From: Nocardia rhamnosiphila NBRC 108938
Lineage (GTDB): Bacteria; Actinomycetota; Actinomycetes; Mycobacteriales; Mycobacteriaceae
Reading direction: 5' to 3'
Assembly: GCF_000720425.1 (NCBI RefSeq)
Contig: NZ_JOAJ01000003.1
Coordinates: 434,001-498,000, forward strand
Length of the DNA: 64,000 bases
The notes beneath the pieces are model-generated. The model was given only the letters and a program-made list of their open reading frames with translations. It did no database searches and was not told where the DNA came from. A program made the translations under genes and the position numbers. How positions within the stretch are numbered: the stretch's first letter is position 1; the number at the start of each line of letters is the position of its first letter. Below, in pieces: positions 41,016-49,670 of the stretch.

Positions 41016-41201
41016 GGGGCATCCACTCCTGTTTCTCAGTTCCGCGCACAAGGACCCGGTGACCGCAGCACCCGATATTCGCCGACAGCGCATATCGTGA
41101 TGATCCGGCCGGATATCCGGGGTGGGCGCCGCCGCGGACCGCAGCAGACCCGACGGGCGACTCTACCCGAGCGGTCACCGCCCGCCCGCGCCGGGCCGGG
41201 T

Positions 41202-42167
41202 TCAGCTCTCGGAACCGAGGATCTTGCGGGTCGCGTCCACATCCCGGCCCATGACCGCGACCAGTTCGTCGACCGAATCGAATTTCCGCATCCCGCGCAG
41301 ATGGTCCACGAAATCCACGGCCACATGCTGCCCGTAGAGATCGGCCTCGCGGTCCAGGACATAGGCCTCGACCGTCCGGGCCCGGCCGGAGAAGGTGGGG
41401 TTGGTACCGACCGAGATCGCGGCCATCACGGGCTCGCCGGGAGTCACGGTGCCGATGGTCGGCCCGGGGCCCAGCACGGTGAACCATCCCGCGTAGACCC
41501 CGTCGGCCGGAATGGCGGCATGCATGGGAGGCGCGACATTGGCCGTGGGAAAGCCCAGTGTGCGGCCTCGGCCGTCGCCGCGCACCACCACACCCTCGAC
41601 CCGGTGCGGGCGGCCCAGCGCCTCGGCGGCGGCGGCCATATCGCCGGCGTCGACACAGGCGCGGATGTAGGTGGACGAGAAGGTGACGGCATGCTCGCCC
41701 AGCAAGGTCACGCCGTCGACCTCGAACCCGAACCGGCCGCCGAGTTCGCGCATGGTGTCCACGGTGCCCGCGGCCTTCTTGCCGAAGGTGAAATTGTCGC
41801 CGACCACCACTTCGCTGACGTGCAACCGCTCCACGAGCAGGTCGTGCACGTACTCGCCCGGGGTGAGCTTCATGAAGTCGTGGGTGAAGGGCATAACACA
41901 GAAGACGTCGACGCCCAGTTCCTCGGCGAGTTCGGCGCGCCGGGTGAGCGTGGTGAGCTGCGCCGGATGGGAACCGGGCCGGATCACCTCCATGGGGTGT
42001 GGATCGAAAGTCATCAGCACCGCCGGGACATCACGGGCGGCAGCGGACTTCACCGCCCGGCTGATCAACTGCGCGTGTCCGCGATGAACACCGTCGAACA
42101 CGCCGATCGTGAGAACGCACCGCCCCCAGTCCGCGGGTACGTCGTCGAGACTTCGCCACCTCTGCAC
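41202..42167 (-). CDS. ribF: Bifunctional riboflavin kinase / FAD synthetase
   Basis: A 321-residue enzyme making FMN and FAD. The N-terminal nucleotidyltransferase domain has GVFDGVHRGHAQ and FTFGKKAAG. The C-terminal flavokinase domain has GRPHRVEGVVVRGDGRGRTL and GFPTANVAPP. GTG 42167 (VQRWRSLDDVPADW) aligns with the mycobacterial start. The reading frame continues upstream through a dispersed repeat and is not coding there. I see no FMN riboswitch before it. Confidence 0.95.
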   Translation of the reverse strand: MQRWRSLDDVPADWGRCVLTIGVFDGVHRGHAQLISRAVKSAAARDVPAVLMTFDPHPMEVIRPGSHPAQLTTLTRRAELAEELGVDVFCVMPFTHDFMKLTPGEYVHDLLVERLHVSEVVVGDNFTFGKKAAGTVDTMRELGGRFGFEVDGVTLLGEHAVTFSSTYIRACVDAGDMAAAAEALGRPHRVEGVVVRGDGRGRTLGFPTANVAPPMHAAIPADGVYAGWFTVLGPGPTIGTVTPGEPVMAAISVGTNPTFSGRARTVEAYVLDREADLYGQHVAVDFVDHLRGMRKFDSVDELVAVMGRDVDATRKILGSES

Positions 42168-42278
42168 AGACGCCAAGCCTACGCAAACATGCGGCCGTAC
42201 CGTATTCGGGTGCGACCGGTGTTCGACTGCGCAACGCCCGGGCGAACACCGGGTTTCCCGGAGACGGCGCAATATGCG

Positions 42279-42307
42279 TACCTCCGCATCCGCTCCGGCC
42301 GTGCGCG
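42279..42307 (+). repeat. Partial copy of a 61-bp dispersed repeat
   Basis: The first 29 bp of the repeat (TACCTCCGCATCCGCTCCGG and on to GTGCGCG) occur here, 80 bp upstream of a full copy in the same orientation. The remaining half is missing. Confidence 0.7.
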
Positions 42308-42358
42308 TCCGCATGCCGGCAACCGCACCCAACCACCCCCCGGACCAGAACCTCGGCC

Positions 42359-42419
42359 TACCTCCGCATCCGCTCCGGCCGTGCGCGGACTGCGGATGGG
42401 CTACGCCCACCAGCGCCAT
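42359..42419 (+). repeat. Full copy of a 61-bp dispersed repeat
   Basis: This segment is matched at 52 of 61 positions by the reverse complement of 55216-55276 and, over its first 29 bp, exactly by 42279-42307. It lies in the ribF-sirR divergent gap and ends 20-40 bp before the sirR start. It is non-coding in context, though it can be translated as a short peptide on the minus strand. Confidence 0.75.
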
Positions 42420-42457
42420 CTAGGTGTATCGCCCCGGAAATGCTTAAGCTCGTGATT

Positions 42458-43183
42458 GTGCCCGGAAAACGAGATATCGCCACCCGACGGGACCTCGCCG
42501 ACGCCGGGGAATCGGTCGCTCCGGGACTGTCGTCGGTGGCCCAGGACTATCTGAAAGTCATCTGGACCGCCCAGGAGTGGTCGCAGGAGCGGGTGAGTAC
42601 CAAACTGCTCGCCGAGCGGATCGGCGTCTCCGCCTCCACGGTCTCGGAGGCCGTGCGCAAATTATCGGACCAGGGCCTGGTCGAGCACGCCCGGTACGGC
42701 TCCATCACCCTGACCGAGGACGGCCGCCGCGCCGCCATCGATATGGTGCGCCGGCACCGCTTGATCGAAACCTTCCTGGTGAGCGAGCTGGGTTACGGCT
42801 GGGACGAGGTACATGACGAGGCGGAGATCCTCGAACACGCGGTCTCGGATCTGCTGATGGCCCGGATCGACGCGAAACTCGGGTTCCCCGACCGGGATCC
42901 ACACGGTGACCCGATCCCGTCGGTGGACGGGGCGGTGCCCACGCCGCCCGCGCGCCGGTTGAGCGATTTCGAGGCCGGCGAGTCGGGCCGGGTGGCCCGT
43001 ATCTCCGATTCCGATCCGGAGATGCTGCGGTATTTCGATTCGGTGGGTATCGCCCTGGACACCGTGATCGTCGTGGTGGAGCGGCGAGATTTCGCGGGCA
43101 CCATCGCGGTGCGGATCGGGCGCGAGGAGTCCCTGACCGATCTGGGCAGTATCGCCGCCGAGGCCATCTGGCTGCGGGAATGA
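42458..43183 (+). CDS. sirR: DtxR/MntR-family metal-dependent repressor, SirR-like
   Basis: A 241-residue regulator. The winged helix is AERIGVSASTVSEAVRKLSD. The dimerisation/metal domain has RHRLIETFLVSELGYGWDEV and HDEAEILEHAVSD, supplying Glu and His ligands of the DtxR type. The C-terminal SH3-like FeoA domain is GESGRVARISDSDPEMLRY. It matches Rv2788 next to ribF. GTG 42458 has TAAGCT 7 nt upstream (42445-42450), suggesting a leaderless start; ATG 42440 would add six residues. Iron or manganese is the expected co-repressor. Confidence 0.9.
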   Translation: MPGKRDIATRRDLADAGESVAPGLSSVAQDYLKVIWTAQEWSQERVSTKLLAERIGVSASTVSEAVRKLSDQGLVEHARYGSITLTEDGRRAAIDMVRRHRLIETFLVSELGYGWDEVHDEAEILEHAVSDLLMARIDAKLGFPDRDPHGDPIPSVDGAVPTPPARRLSDFEAGESGRVARISDSDPEMLRYFDSVGIALDTVIVVVERRDFAGTIAVRIGREESLTDLGSIAAEAIWLRE

Positions 43184-43333
43184 TCCCGGGCCCGCGACCG
43201 GAGCGGACGGCCGGGGTGCGCACCTAACGCACCGCCGCGCGACACGCGGGCGACGAGAGGCCGGCCGAACGTATACACCGACGACCCGCACGGCGTGAAC
43301 CATTGCCGCGGGCGGTGCCGCCGTGCTATTCAT

Positions 43334-43345
43334 ATTGTCAACAAT
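43334..43345 (+). promoter_or_regulatory. GntR-type operator upstream of the aminotransferase
   Basis: ATTGTCAACAAT is a 5-2-5 palindrome typical of FCD-type GntR regulators. A 16-bp stretch (ATTGTCAACAATCCGA, 43334-43349) recurs exactly at 48826-48841. Possible promoter elements TTGCCG (43303-43308) and TATTCA (43327-43332) lie 18 bp apart just before it. It is 88 bp before the aminotransferase ATG. The rest of the 249-bp gap after sirR is unremarkable. Confidence 0.65.
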
Positions 43346-43432
43346 CCGACAATTTCCGAGTGGCCTTCCACTCGGCTTCGCACACCCGTCGGTCCGGCGC
43401 GCCGCACCGACTGTCCCGGGAGGCGGAACACC

Positions 43433-44680
43433 ATGGCCGAACTTTCCCCGATCCTGAAGCAGGCCACACCGGTCACCGTCGATCACGGCGCCGGCTGCTA
43501 CCTCTACGATGTCGACGGCCGCCGGTTTCTCGACTTCACCGCCGGTATCGGCGTCACCAGCACCGGCCACTGCCATCCCCGGGTCGTCGCGGCGGCGCAG
43601 GAGCAGGTCGGCAAACTGATCCACGGGCAGTACACCACCGTGATGCACCGGCCGATGCTGGAACTGACCGAACGCCTGGGCATCGTGCTGCCCGCGGGCC
43701 TCGACTCGGTGTTCTACGCCAACTCCGGCAGCGAAGCCGTCGAAGCGGCGCTGCGGCTGGCCCGCCAGGCCACCGGCCGGCCCAATGTGATCGTCTTCCA
43801 CGGTGGTTTCCACGGCCGCACCGTCGCCGCCGCCACCATGACCACCTCCGGCACCCGCTTCTCCGCCGGTTTCGGCCCGCTGATGTCGGGCGTACACGTG
43901 GCGCCCTTCCCCACCGCCTTCCGGTACGGCTGGACCGAGGCCGAGGCCACCGCCTTCGCGCTGCGCGAACTCGACTACATCTTCGCCACCCTCACCTCCC
44001 CCGCGGAGACAGCCGCGTTCATCGTGGAGCCCGTACTCGGCGAGGGCGGCTACATCCCCGGCAACCGCGAGTTCTTCCAGGGCCTGCGCGAACGCGCCGA
44101 CCGCTACGGCATCCTGTTGATCTTCGACGAGATCCAGACCGGCTTCGGCCGCACCGGAAAGTTCTTCGGCCACCAGCATTTCGACGTCCGCCCCGATGTG
44201 ATCACCATGGCGAAGGGGCTGGCCAGCGGCTTCCCCATCTCCGGGATCGCCGCTTCGGCAGAACTCATGGGCAAGGCCTGGCCCGGATCGCAGGGCGGCA
44301 CCTACGGCGGTAACGCCGTGGCCTGTGCGGCCGCCCTGGCCACCCTGGACGTGATCGAATCGGAGGGGTTGGTCGAGAACGCGGCGGTCCGCGGCGACCA
44401 GCTGCTGGCCGGTGTGCGCGCGGCCGAAACGAAAGCCGTCGGCGACGTCCGGGGTCTCGGCCTGCTGGTGGGCTCGGAGTTCATCACCCCCGACGGCACC
44501 CCGGACCGGGAAACCGCCACCGCCGCACAGCAACTGGCCGCCACCAAGGGCCTGTTGCTACTGACCTGCGGCGCCCATATGAACGTGGTGCGGATGATCC
44601 CGCCGCTCATCGTTTCCGAGGCCCAGATCGCCGACGCCCTGACCATCTGGTCCGAGGTCCTCGCCGAACTGGGCAGCTGA
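43433..44680 (+). CDS. Class III PLP-dependent aminotransferase
   Basis: A 415-residue omega-amino-acid/GABA-type aminotransferase. PLP contacts are visible in NSGSEAVEAALRLAR, HGGFHGRTVAAATMTTSG and IFDEIQTGFGRTGKFFG; the Schiff-base lysine is in VITMAKGLASGFPISG. ATG 43433 follows GGGAGG. Likely substrates are GABA, beta-alanine or related omega-amino acids, which the sequence alone cannot separate. It is followed by the DUF3830 gene (63-bp gap) and preceded by a GntR-type operator. Confidence 0.9.
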   Translation: MAELSPILKQATPVTVDHGAGCYLYDVDGRRFLDFTAGIGVTSTGHCHPRVVAAAQEQVGKLIHGQYTTVMHRPMLELTERLGIVLPAGLDSVFYANSGSEAVEAALRLARQATGRPNVIVFHGGFHGRTVAAATMTTSGTRFSAGFGPLMSGVHVAPFPTAFRYGWTEAEATAFALRELDYIFATLTSPAETAAFIVEPVLGEGGYIPGNREFFQGLRERADRYGILLIFDEIQTGFGRTGKFFGHQHFDVRPDVITMAKGLASGFPISGIAASAELMGKAWPGSQGGTYGGNAVACAAALATLDVIESEGLVENAAVRGDQLLAGVRAAETKAVGDVRGLGLLVGSEFITPDGTPDRETATAAQQLAATKGLLLLTCGAHMNVVRMIPPLIVSEAQIADALTIWSEVLAELGS

Positions 44681-44743
44681 CCCACCTCGCGAAACCCCCG
44701 GCAACGTCGCCGACCCCACCCGTACGACGCCCAGGACGGATCG

Positions 44744-45238
44744 ATGGCCCGCTACCTCACGATCACCCTCACCAAGACCGGACTCACCTGCCGCGCCCGC
44801 CTGCTCGACGACGAAGCGCCGCGCACCTGCGCCGCGGTATGGGAGGCCCTCCCCCAGGAAGGGAATGCCTTCCACGCCAAATACGCTCGCAACGAGCTGT
44901 ACACGCTGGTGCCCCGGATCCCCGGCGCCCCGCACCGGGAGAACCCCACGGTCACCCCGATCCCGGGTGACGTCTGCCTGTTCGACTTCGAACCCTGGGA
45001 GATCGGCAATCCCGCCTACGGGTACGAACCGGGGTCGACCGCCCATCACGAACAGGGCGCCACCGATCTCGCCCTGTTCTACGGCCGCAACAACCTGCTC
45101 ATCAACGGCGATCTGGGCTGGGTGCCCGGCAATGTCTTCGCCACCATCGAGGAGGGACTGCCGGAACTGGCCGCCACCTGCAACACGCTGTGGCTGCACG
45201 GCGTCGCCGGGGAAACGCTCGCCTTCGCCCGGGGCTGA
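44744..45238 (+). CDS. DUF3830 (cyclophilin-like fold) protein
   Basis: A 164-residue member of DUF3830. Recognisable stretches are DDEAPRTCAAVWEALPQEGN, HAKYARNELYTLVP, PIPGDVCLFDF and LALFYGRNNLLINGDLGWVP. The family has a cyclophilin-like beta barrel and no established function. It is often found with amidases and Asp/Glu-racemase-like enzymes, as here. It probably shares a transcript with the aminotransferase. I infer a role in handling the same substrate. Confidence 0.82.
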   Translation: MARYLTITLTKTGLTCRARLLDDEAPRTCAAVWEALPQEGNAFHAKYARNELYTLVPRIPGAPHRENPTVTPIPGDVCLFDFEPWEIGNPAYGYEPGSTAHHEQGATDLALFYGRNNLLINGDLGWVPGNVFATIEEGLPELAATCNTLWLHGVAGETLAFARG

Positions 45239-45274
45239 AACCCTGCGGGCCCGGTGTCCAGAGCCGCGGGCCGG

Positions 45275-45769
45275 TCACGGTCGGCGGTCGGGGGAAAGGG
45301 TGTCGCCGTACAGTCGGGCGACTCGAAGCCTGATGACCAGCCGATCGTCCTCGACCATGTTCGCGAAGAAGGTGGGCGCATCGTCGGGATTATCGAATTC
45401 AGGGAACATGGTGAGCATTTCGCGGCCGGTGGCGTCTCCCGGGATCGTGCTCACCGGCGAGACCTCCGCGGTGCCCTCGGCCACCGCGAAGGTGAGATGG
45501 TCCGGGCTGCTCACATAGAGCGCGGCGTACGGGTCCCGGATGAGTTGGCGTACTTTCGCGCGGCCGGCCGTCGAGCCGATCGAAATCGTGCGCGGTGCGG
45601 GGTCCCATCGGTAGGCCACGGTCGAGAGGTGCGGATGCCGGTCGCGTTTGTTGGTGGCCAGCGCTCCCATGCGATGGGTGGCGAGAAAACTGTCCAGCCG
45701 GTCGGCCGACAGTCGGGTCGGTGACGCGCCTCGACCCGGTTCGTACCGCGCTTGCTCGATATCGGTCAT
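45275..45769 (-). CDS. PPOX-class FMN/F420-binding protein
   Basis: A 164-residue split-barrel protein. Typical segments are LDSFLATHRMGALATNKRDR, HPHLSTVAYRWDP and VRQLIRDPYAALYVSSPDH. Proteins of this small class use FMN or coenzyme F420. ATG 45769 has AAGGGG upstream. It is divergent from a HxlR regulator, 62 bp away, and this pair interrupts the GntR cluster without obvious connection to it. Confidence 0.83.
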   Translation of the reverse strand: MTDIEQARYEPGRGASPTRLSADRLDSFLATHRMGALATNKRDRHPHLSTVAYRWDPAPRTISIGSTAGRAKVRQLIRDPYAALYVSSPDHLTFAVAEGTAEVSPVSTIPGDATGREMLTMFPEFDNPDDAPTFFANMVEDDRLVIRLRVARLYGDTLSPDRRP

Positions 45770-45831
45770 GGTGACCCCTTCGCTGGCGCCCGGATTGTTA
45801 CTGAAAACATGATCTGTCACCGTCGTTCCGG

Positions 45832-46293
45832 GTGGAAGAAGGCACATTCGTGTTCCAGAGGCACAGCGATGTTCCAGTGCAGGCCACGGCCGTCGGCGCC
45901 GGCGACTCCCGGGACCCGTCCCTGGATCGGGCATGTTCGGTGCTGGAAGTCCTGAACCGGGTCAGCGGCAAATGGGCGATCGGCATCCTGCTCCTGACCA
46001 CCCGGCGACCAATGCGTTTCACCGAGCTGGAACGCGAGATCGACGGCGTCAGCAGGCGAATGCTCACGCTGACCCTGCGCGCTCTCGAACGTGACGGCCT
46101 GCTGACCCGCACGGTCTACCCCACGATCCCACCCAGGACCGAGTACGAGGCGACAGCGATGGCGCGCGAGCTCTATCAGGCCCTGCTGACCCTGACGGAC
46201 TGGGCCGACCGCTACCACCACACCATCGCCGCGGCACGCCGAACCTACGACGAGCGGACCACGCCCGGGAGCACGTCGACCGGAATACCCTGA
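45832..46293 (+). CDS. HxlR-family winged-helix regulator
   Basis: A 153-residue regulator. The HxlR domain runs from LNRVSGKWAIGILLLTTRRP through FTELEREIDGVSRRMLTLTL to RALERDGLLTRTVYP and PPRTEYEAT. The usual N-terminal cysteine is present (DRACSVLEVL), so redox or electrophile sensing is possible. GTG 45832 is the likely start. The 62-bp divergent gap holds imperfect direct repeats (TGTTACTG / TGTCACCG) that may be its sites. Regulation of the divergent PPOX gene is the simplest guess. Confidence 0.85.
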   Translation: MEEGTFVFQRHSDVPVQATAVGAGDSRDPSLDRACSVLEVLNRVSGKWAIGILLLTTRRPMRFTELEREIDGVSRRMLTLTLRALERDGLLTRTVYPTIPPRTEYEATAMARELYQALLTLTDWADRYHHTIAAARRTYDERTTPGSTSTGIP

Positions 46294-46415
46294 CCGGCAC
46301 GCATATCCGTCCTCGGGCGCGATACGAACCGACGCCTCCGACGAGCGCGCCGCACCGTCCGGCAGGCGAGGCGCCCGCCGCACCGGCATCGCGCCGGCGG
46401 GGCGACCCCGTCCGC

Positions 46416-47819
46416 TCAGAGCCCGGCCAGTACCGCCTCCGCGTACCGCCCGATCGCCAGCACCAGGTCGTCGGAGTGCCGGGGTCCTACGATCTGTAGC
46501 CCGACCGGCATGCCGTCGCTCGTCCGCCCGGCCGGAATGCTGAGCGCGGGTTGCTGGGTGAGATTGAACGGATATGTGTAGGGCGTCCAATCCGGCCAGT
46601 CCGACATATCGCTGCCGGGCGGCACGTCGTGGCCGGCTTCGAACGCCGTGATCGGGACCGTGGGGGTGAGGAGGATGTCGTAGGCGGTGTGGAACGTCCC
46701 CATGGTGATCGCCACCTGGGCGGCGACCGCGCGCGCGTCGAGATAGTCGGTCGCGGTGAGGGTTTCACCGTGTTCCCAGACCCGCCGCAGGCCGGGGTCG
46801 GCATTCTCGCGCGCACCCGCCGGGAAGTTCGCCAGCATCGCCGCGGCGCCCGCCGCCCACATCACATCGAAGGCGTCGCGCGGATCGGGGAAGCCGGGAT
46901 CGGCGGCCGAGACGCGCAACCCGGCGGTCTCGAGCGCGTGCACGGCCGCGGACACGATCGCCTCGACCTCCGGATCGGGCCGGATATAGCCCAGCGTCGG
47001 CGAATAGGCGGCGGTGACGCCGCGGACATCGCGCTGGATCTGGCCGCGGAACGTGGTCAGCGTGGGCGCGAGCGCGGTGGGATCGCGCGGATCCGGGAGC
47101 GCGAGGATATCGAGCAGCAGTGCCGCGTCCTCGACCGTGCGGGTCAGCGGCCCGCCGTGGGCCAGCGGGCCGAACGGGCTGGCCGGGTACAGCGGTATGC
47201 GGCCGTGGGTGGGTTTGAATCCGACGATGCCGCAGAACGCGGCCGGGATCCGCACGCTGCCGCCGCCGTCGGTGCCGACCGAGACCGGACCCATTCCGGC
47301 GGCGACCGCCGCGGCGCTGCCGCCGGAGGATCCCCCCGCGGTGCGGGTGGGGTCGACGGGGTTGCGGGTGATTCCGGTGAGCGGGCTGTCCGTCACGCCC
47401 TTCCAGGCGATCTCCGGTGTGGTCGTCTTACCGACGATCACCATGCCGTCCTCCCGTACCCGGGCGGCGACGGGACTGTCCACCGGCCACGGGCCTTCCG
47501 GGCCGATACTCAGGGAGCCGCGCCGGGTGGGCCAGCCCTCGGTGAGGAAGATGTCCTTGATCGAGATGGGTACCCCGTCGAGCAGGCCGCGGACGTGCCC
47601 GGACTGCCAGCGGGCCTCGGAATCCTTGGCCTGCACCAGCGCCCGGTCGGGGTCGACGAGGCAGTAGGCGTTGATACCGGGATCGCGGGCGGTGATGGCG
47701 GCGAGCACGGCCTCGGTCGCTTCGACCGGGGACAGGATCCCGGCGGCATAGGCCGAGACCAGTTCCACCGCGGTCATCTCGACGGGGTCGGTTGGTCGCG
47801 GGGTCTCGGGTCGGCTCAT
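46416..47819 (-). CDS. Amidase (amidase-signature family)
   Basis: A 467-residue Ser-cisSer-Lys hydrolase. The catalytic lysine is in PISIKDIF. The glycine/serine-rich signature is GGSSGGSAAAVAAGMG with GTDGGGSVRIPAAFCG following. ATG 47819 has GGAGGG upstream. It lies 13 bp after the 2-hydroxyacid dehydrogenase gene and should be co-transcribed. In this context it may release ammonia or an amine from the pathway substrate. The amide is not identifiable from sequence. Confidence 0.9.
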   Translation of the reverse strand: MSRPETPRPTDPVEMTAVELVSAYAAGILSPVEATEAVLAAITARDPGINAYCLVDPDRALVQAKDSEARWQSGHVRGLLDGVPISIKDIFLTEGWPTRRGSLSIGPEGPWPVDSPVAARVREDGMVIVGKTTTPEIAWKGVTDSPLTGITRNPVDPTRTAGGSSGGSAAAVAAGMGPVSVGTDGGGSVRIPAAFCGIVGFKPTHGRIPLYPASPFGPLAHGGPLTRTVEDAALLLDILALPDPRDPTALAPTLTTFRGQIQRDVRGVTAAYSPTLGYIRPDPEVEAIVSAAVHALETAGLRVSAADPGFPDPRDAFDVMWAAGAAAMLANFPAGARENADPGLRRVWEHGETLTATDYLDARAVAAQVAITMGTFHTAYDILLTPTVPITAFEAGHDVPPGSDMSDWPDWTPYTYPFNLTQQPALSIPAGRTSDGMPVGLQIVGPRHSDDLVLAIGRYAEAVLAGL

Positions 47820-47832
47820 CTGAGGCCCTCCT

Positions 47833-48798
47833 TCAGCCGGGCACGTACCCGAGCGTTTTGTCGACGACATTGTCCAGCGGACGGCCGGCCGACCAGCGGT
47901 CGAAGTTGGCGGCGAACGCGGAGACCATCTCGGCACGCCAGCCGATGAAATCCCCGGAGTTGTGCGGCGTGATCCGCGCGGTGGGCAGGGTCCACAGTGG
48001 ATGGCCGGACGGTAGCGGTTCCGGGTCCACCACGTCCAGCGCGGCGCCGGCGATTCCGTCCGAACGCAGGGCGGCGACGAGGTCGTCGGTCACCACGAGT
48101 TCGCCGCGGCCCACATTGATGAACCGGGCGTGGGGTTTCATGGCGCCGAACGCGCGGGCGTCGAACATATGCCGGGTGCGGTCGGTGAGCGGGGCGATGG
48201 CGATCACGTAGTCGGCGCAGGGTAGTTCGGCGTACAGGTCGGTGCTCACGACACCGAAATCCGGATCGTCGTGGCGGGCCCGGCGGCCCACCGCCCGTAC
48301 CCGCATCCCCGCGGCACGCAGCAGTCCGGCGATGGCCCGGCCGATCGCCCCGGTGCCGACGACGAGCGCGGTGGCGCCCGAGATACGCTCGGATTCACGG
48401 TGCCGCCAGACCTGCCGTTGCTGGAGCCGGTGGGAGCCGGTGAGATCCTTGGCGAAATCCAGGATCTGCCCGAGAACGTATTCGGCGATCGCGGTGTCGA
48501 AGACGCCCCGGGTATTGGTGACGACCACGTCACTGTCGCGCAGTTCGGGGAACAGCACGGTATCGACACCGGTCGCGGCGACGTGCACCCACCGCAGCCG
48601 GTCGGCCGCGGGCCAGGCGTCGGGCAGCGCGTGCGTCTGGAAGTCGTAGACGAAGAGCACCTGCGCGCCGGGCAGCGCGTCCGCCAATCCGGCGGAGTCG
48701 GTGTACCGCACCGTGGCCCGCGCACTCACCGGCGCCATGAGGGCCGGATCGGGCGGACGGCCACTGTGCACAACGGTGACAATCGGTCCCGATTCCAT
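47833..48798 (-). CDS. D-isomer-specific 2-hydroxyacid dehydrogenase
   Basis: A 321-residue NAD(P)-dependent reductase of 2-oxoacids. The Rossmann loop is VVGTGAIGRAI. Catalytic Arg, Glu and His are in INVGRGELVV, DVVDPEPLPSG and ITPHNSGDF. No ribosome site precedes ATG 48798. Instead a TATCGT box (48805-48810) lies 6 nt upstream with TTGACA 17 bp further, so the mRNA is probably leaderless. It heads the dehydrogenase-amidase operon under the GntR-type operator. Confidence 0.9.
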   Translation of the reverse strand: MESGPIVTVVHSGRPPDPALMAPVSARATVRYTDSAGLADALPGAQVLFVYDFQTHALPDAWPAADRLRWVHVAATGVDTVLFPELRDSDVVVTNTRGVFDTAIAEYVLGQILDFAKDLTGSHRLQQRQVWRHRESERISGATALVVGTGAIGRAIAGLLRAAGMRVRAVGRRARHDDPDFGVVSTDLYAELPCADYVIAIAPLTDRTRHMFDARAFGAMKPHARFINVGRGELVVTDDLVAALRSDGIAGAALDVVDPEPLPSGHPLWTLPTARITPHNSGDFIGWRAEMVSAFAANFDRWSAGRPLDNVVDKTLGYVPG

Positions 48799-48799
48799 A

Positions 48800-48837
48800 T
48801 TGACACGATATGGTCACATCGTATGATTGTCAACAAT
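48800..48837. promoter_or_regulatory. Overlapping divergent promoters with one GntR-type operator
   Basis: Plus strand: TTGACA (48800-48805), 16-bp spacer, TATGAT (48822-48827). Minus strand: TTGACA (48833-48828), 17-bp spacer, TATCGT (48810-48805). The palindrome ATTGTCAACAAT (48826-48837) overlaps the plus -10 and contains the whole minus -35. A single bound dimer would therefore block both promoters. The minus promoter is placed to start transcription at the dehydrogenase ATG. Confidence 0.75.
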
Positions 48838-48884
48838 CCGATCGTTCTCGGAGGTCTTCCCGGCTGAGTGCGAGAGGGGCCGCA

Positions 48885-49625
48885 GTGGAGTTCGATTTTC
48901 CTGATATGGAGGGCCCGGTCGCGCAGCGGGGCATCGGTGTCATCGCACCGTTCGACCTGGCGCTCGAGCGCGAACTCTGGCGCTGGGCACCGCTGGAGGT
49001 GAGCCTGCACCTGGCGCGGACACCGTACGAACCGGTACCTGTCTCGCTGGCCATGGCCGAACTGGTTTCCGACGCGGTGCATCTGACGGCCGCGACGCGC
49101 AATGTGCTGCACGTCGAACCCGAGGTCGTCGCCTACCTGTGCACCTCGGGCAGTTTCATCAAGGGCATCGAGTACGAACGCTCGCTGCGCGACACCATCT
49201 GCCGCGCCGGCGCCGCGAACGCCGTCACCACCTCCGGCGCGCTGCTCGAGGCCGTCCGGCATCTCGATATCGGCCGGATCTCGATCATGACCCCCTACGA
49301 CGAAGTGCTCACCGGAAAACTACGCGATTTCCTCGACGAGGCCGGCTGCACGGTGGTCCGCTCCGAACACCTGGGCCTGGGCGGCGGTATCTGGAAAGTC
49401 AACTACCGCACCATCGCCGAACGGATCATCGGCGCCGACGACCCGCAGGCCGAGGCCATTTTCGTCAGCTGCACCAATCTGCCCACCTACGACATCATCG
49501 AACCGCTGGAAAAGGCACTGGGTAAGCCGATCCTCACCGCCAACCAGCTCACCATGTGGGCCTGTCTCGGCCGGATGAAACTGCCCATGATGGGCCCCGG
49601 CCGATGGCTGCTGGAAGTGTTCTGA
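48885..49625 (+). CDS. Maleate isomerase / Asp-Glu racemase superfamily enzyme (two-cysteine type)
   Basis: A 246-residue enzyme. Two active-site cysteines of the superfamily are present: YLCTSGSFIKG and FVSCTNLPTYD. The typical end PILTANQLTMWACLGRM is also present. GTG 48885 follows GAGAGGGG. Both-cysteine members include maleate cis-trans isomerases and amino-acid racemases; EutA of ectoine catabolism and arylmalonate decarboxylase are relatives. It is first in a three-gene operon ending in gntR. The substrate is unknown. Confidence 0.85.
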   Translation: MEFDFPDMEGPVAQRGIGVIAPFDLALERELWRWAPLEVSLHLARTPYEPVPVSLAMAELVSDAVHLTAATRNVLHVEPEVVAYLCTSGSFIKGIEYERSLRDTICRAGAANAVTTSGALLEAVRHLDIGRISIMTPYDEVLTGKLRDFLDEAGCTVVRSEHLGLGGGIWKVNYRTIAERIIGADDPQAEAIFVSCTNLPTYDIIEPLEKALGKPILTANQLTMWACLGRMKLPMMGPGRWLLEVF

Positions 49626-49670
49626 GATATGCCGTCCCCCGATAGAGCCCGATTCGAGAACGGAGACCCC

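Noticed and set aside
41202..42167. FMN riboswitch controlling ribF
   Set aside because: The upstream region contains only the dispersed repeat and no recognisable RFN element.
42168..42419. Upstream extension of ribF through the dispersed repeat
   Set aside because: The extension translates the repeat itself, and the family start is at 42167.
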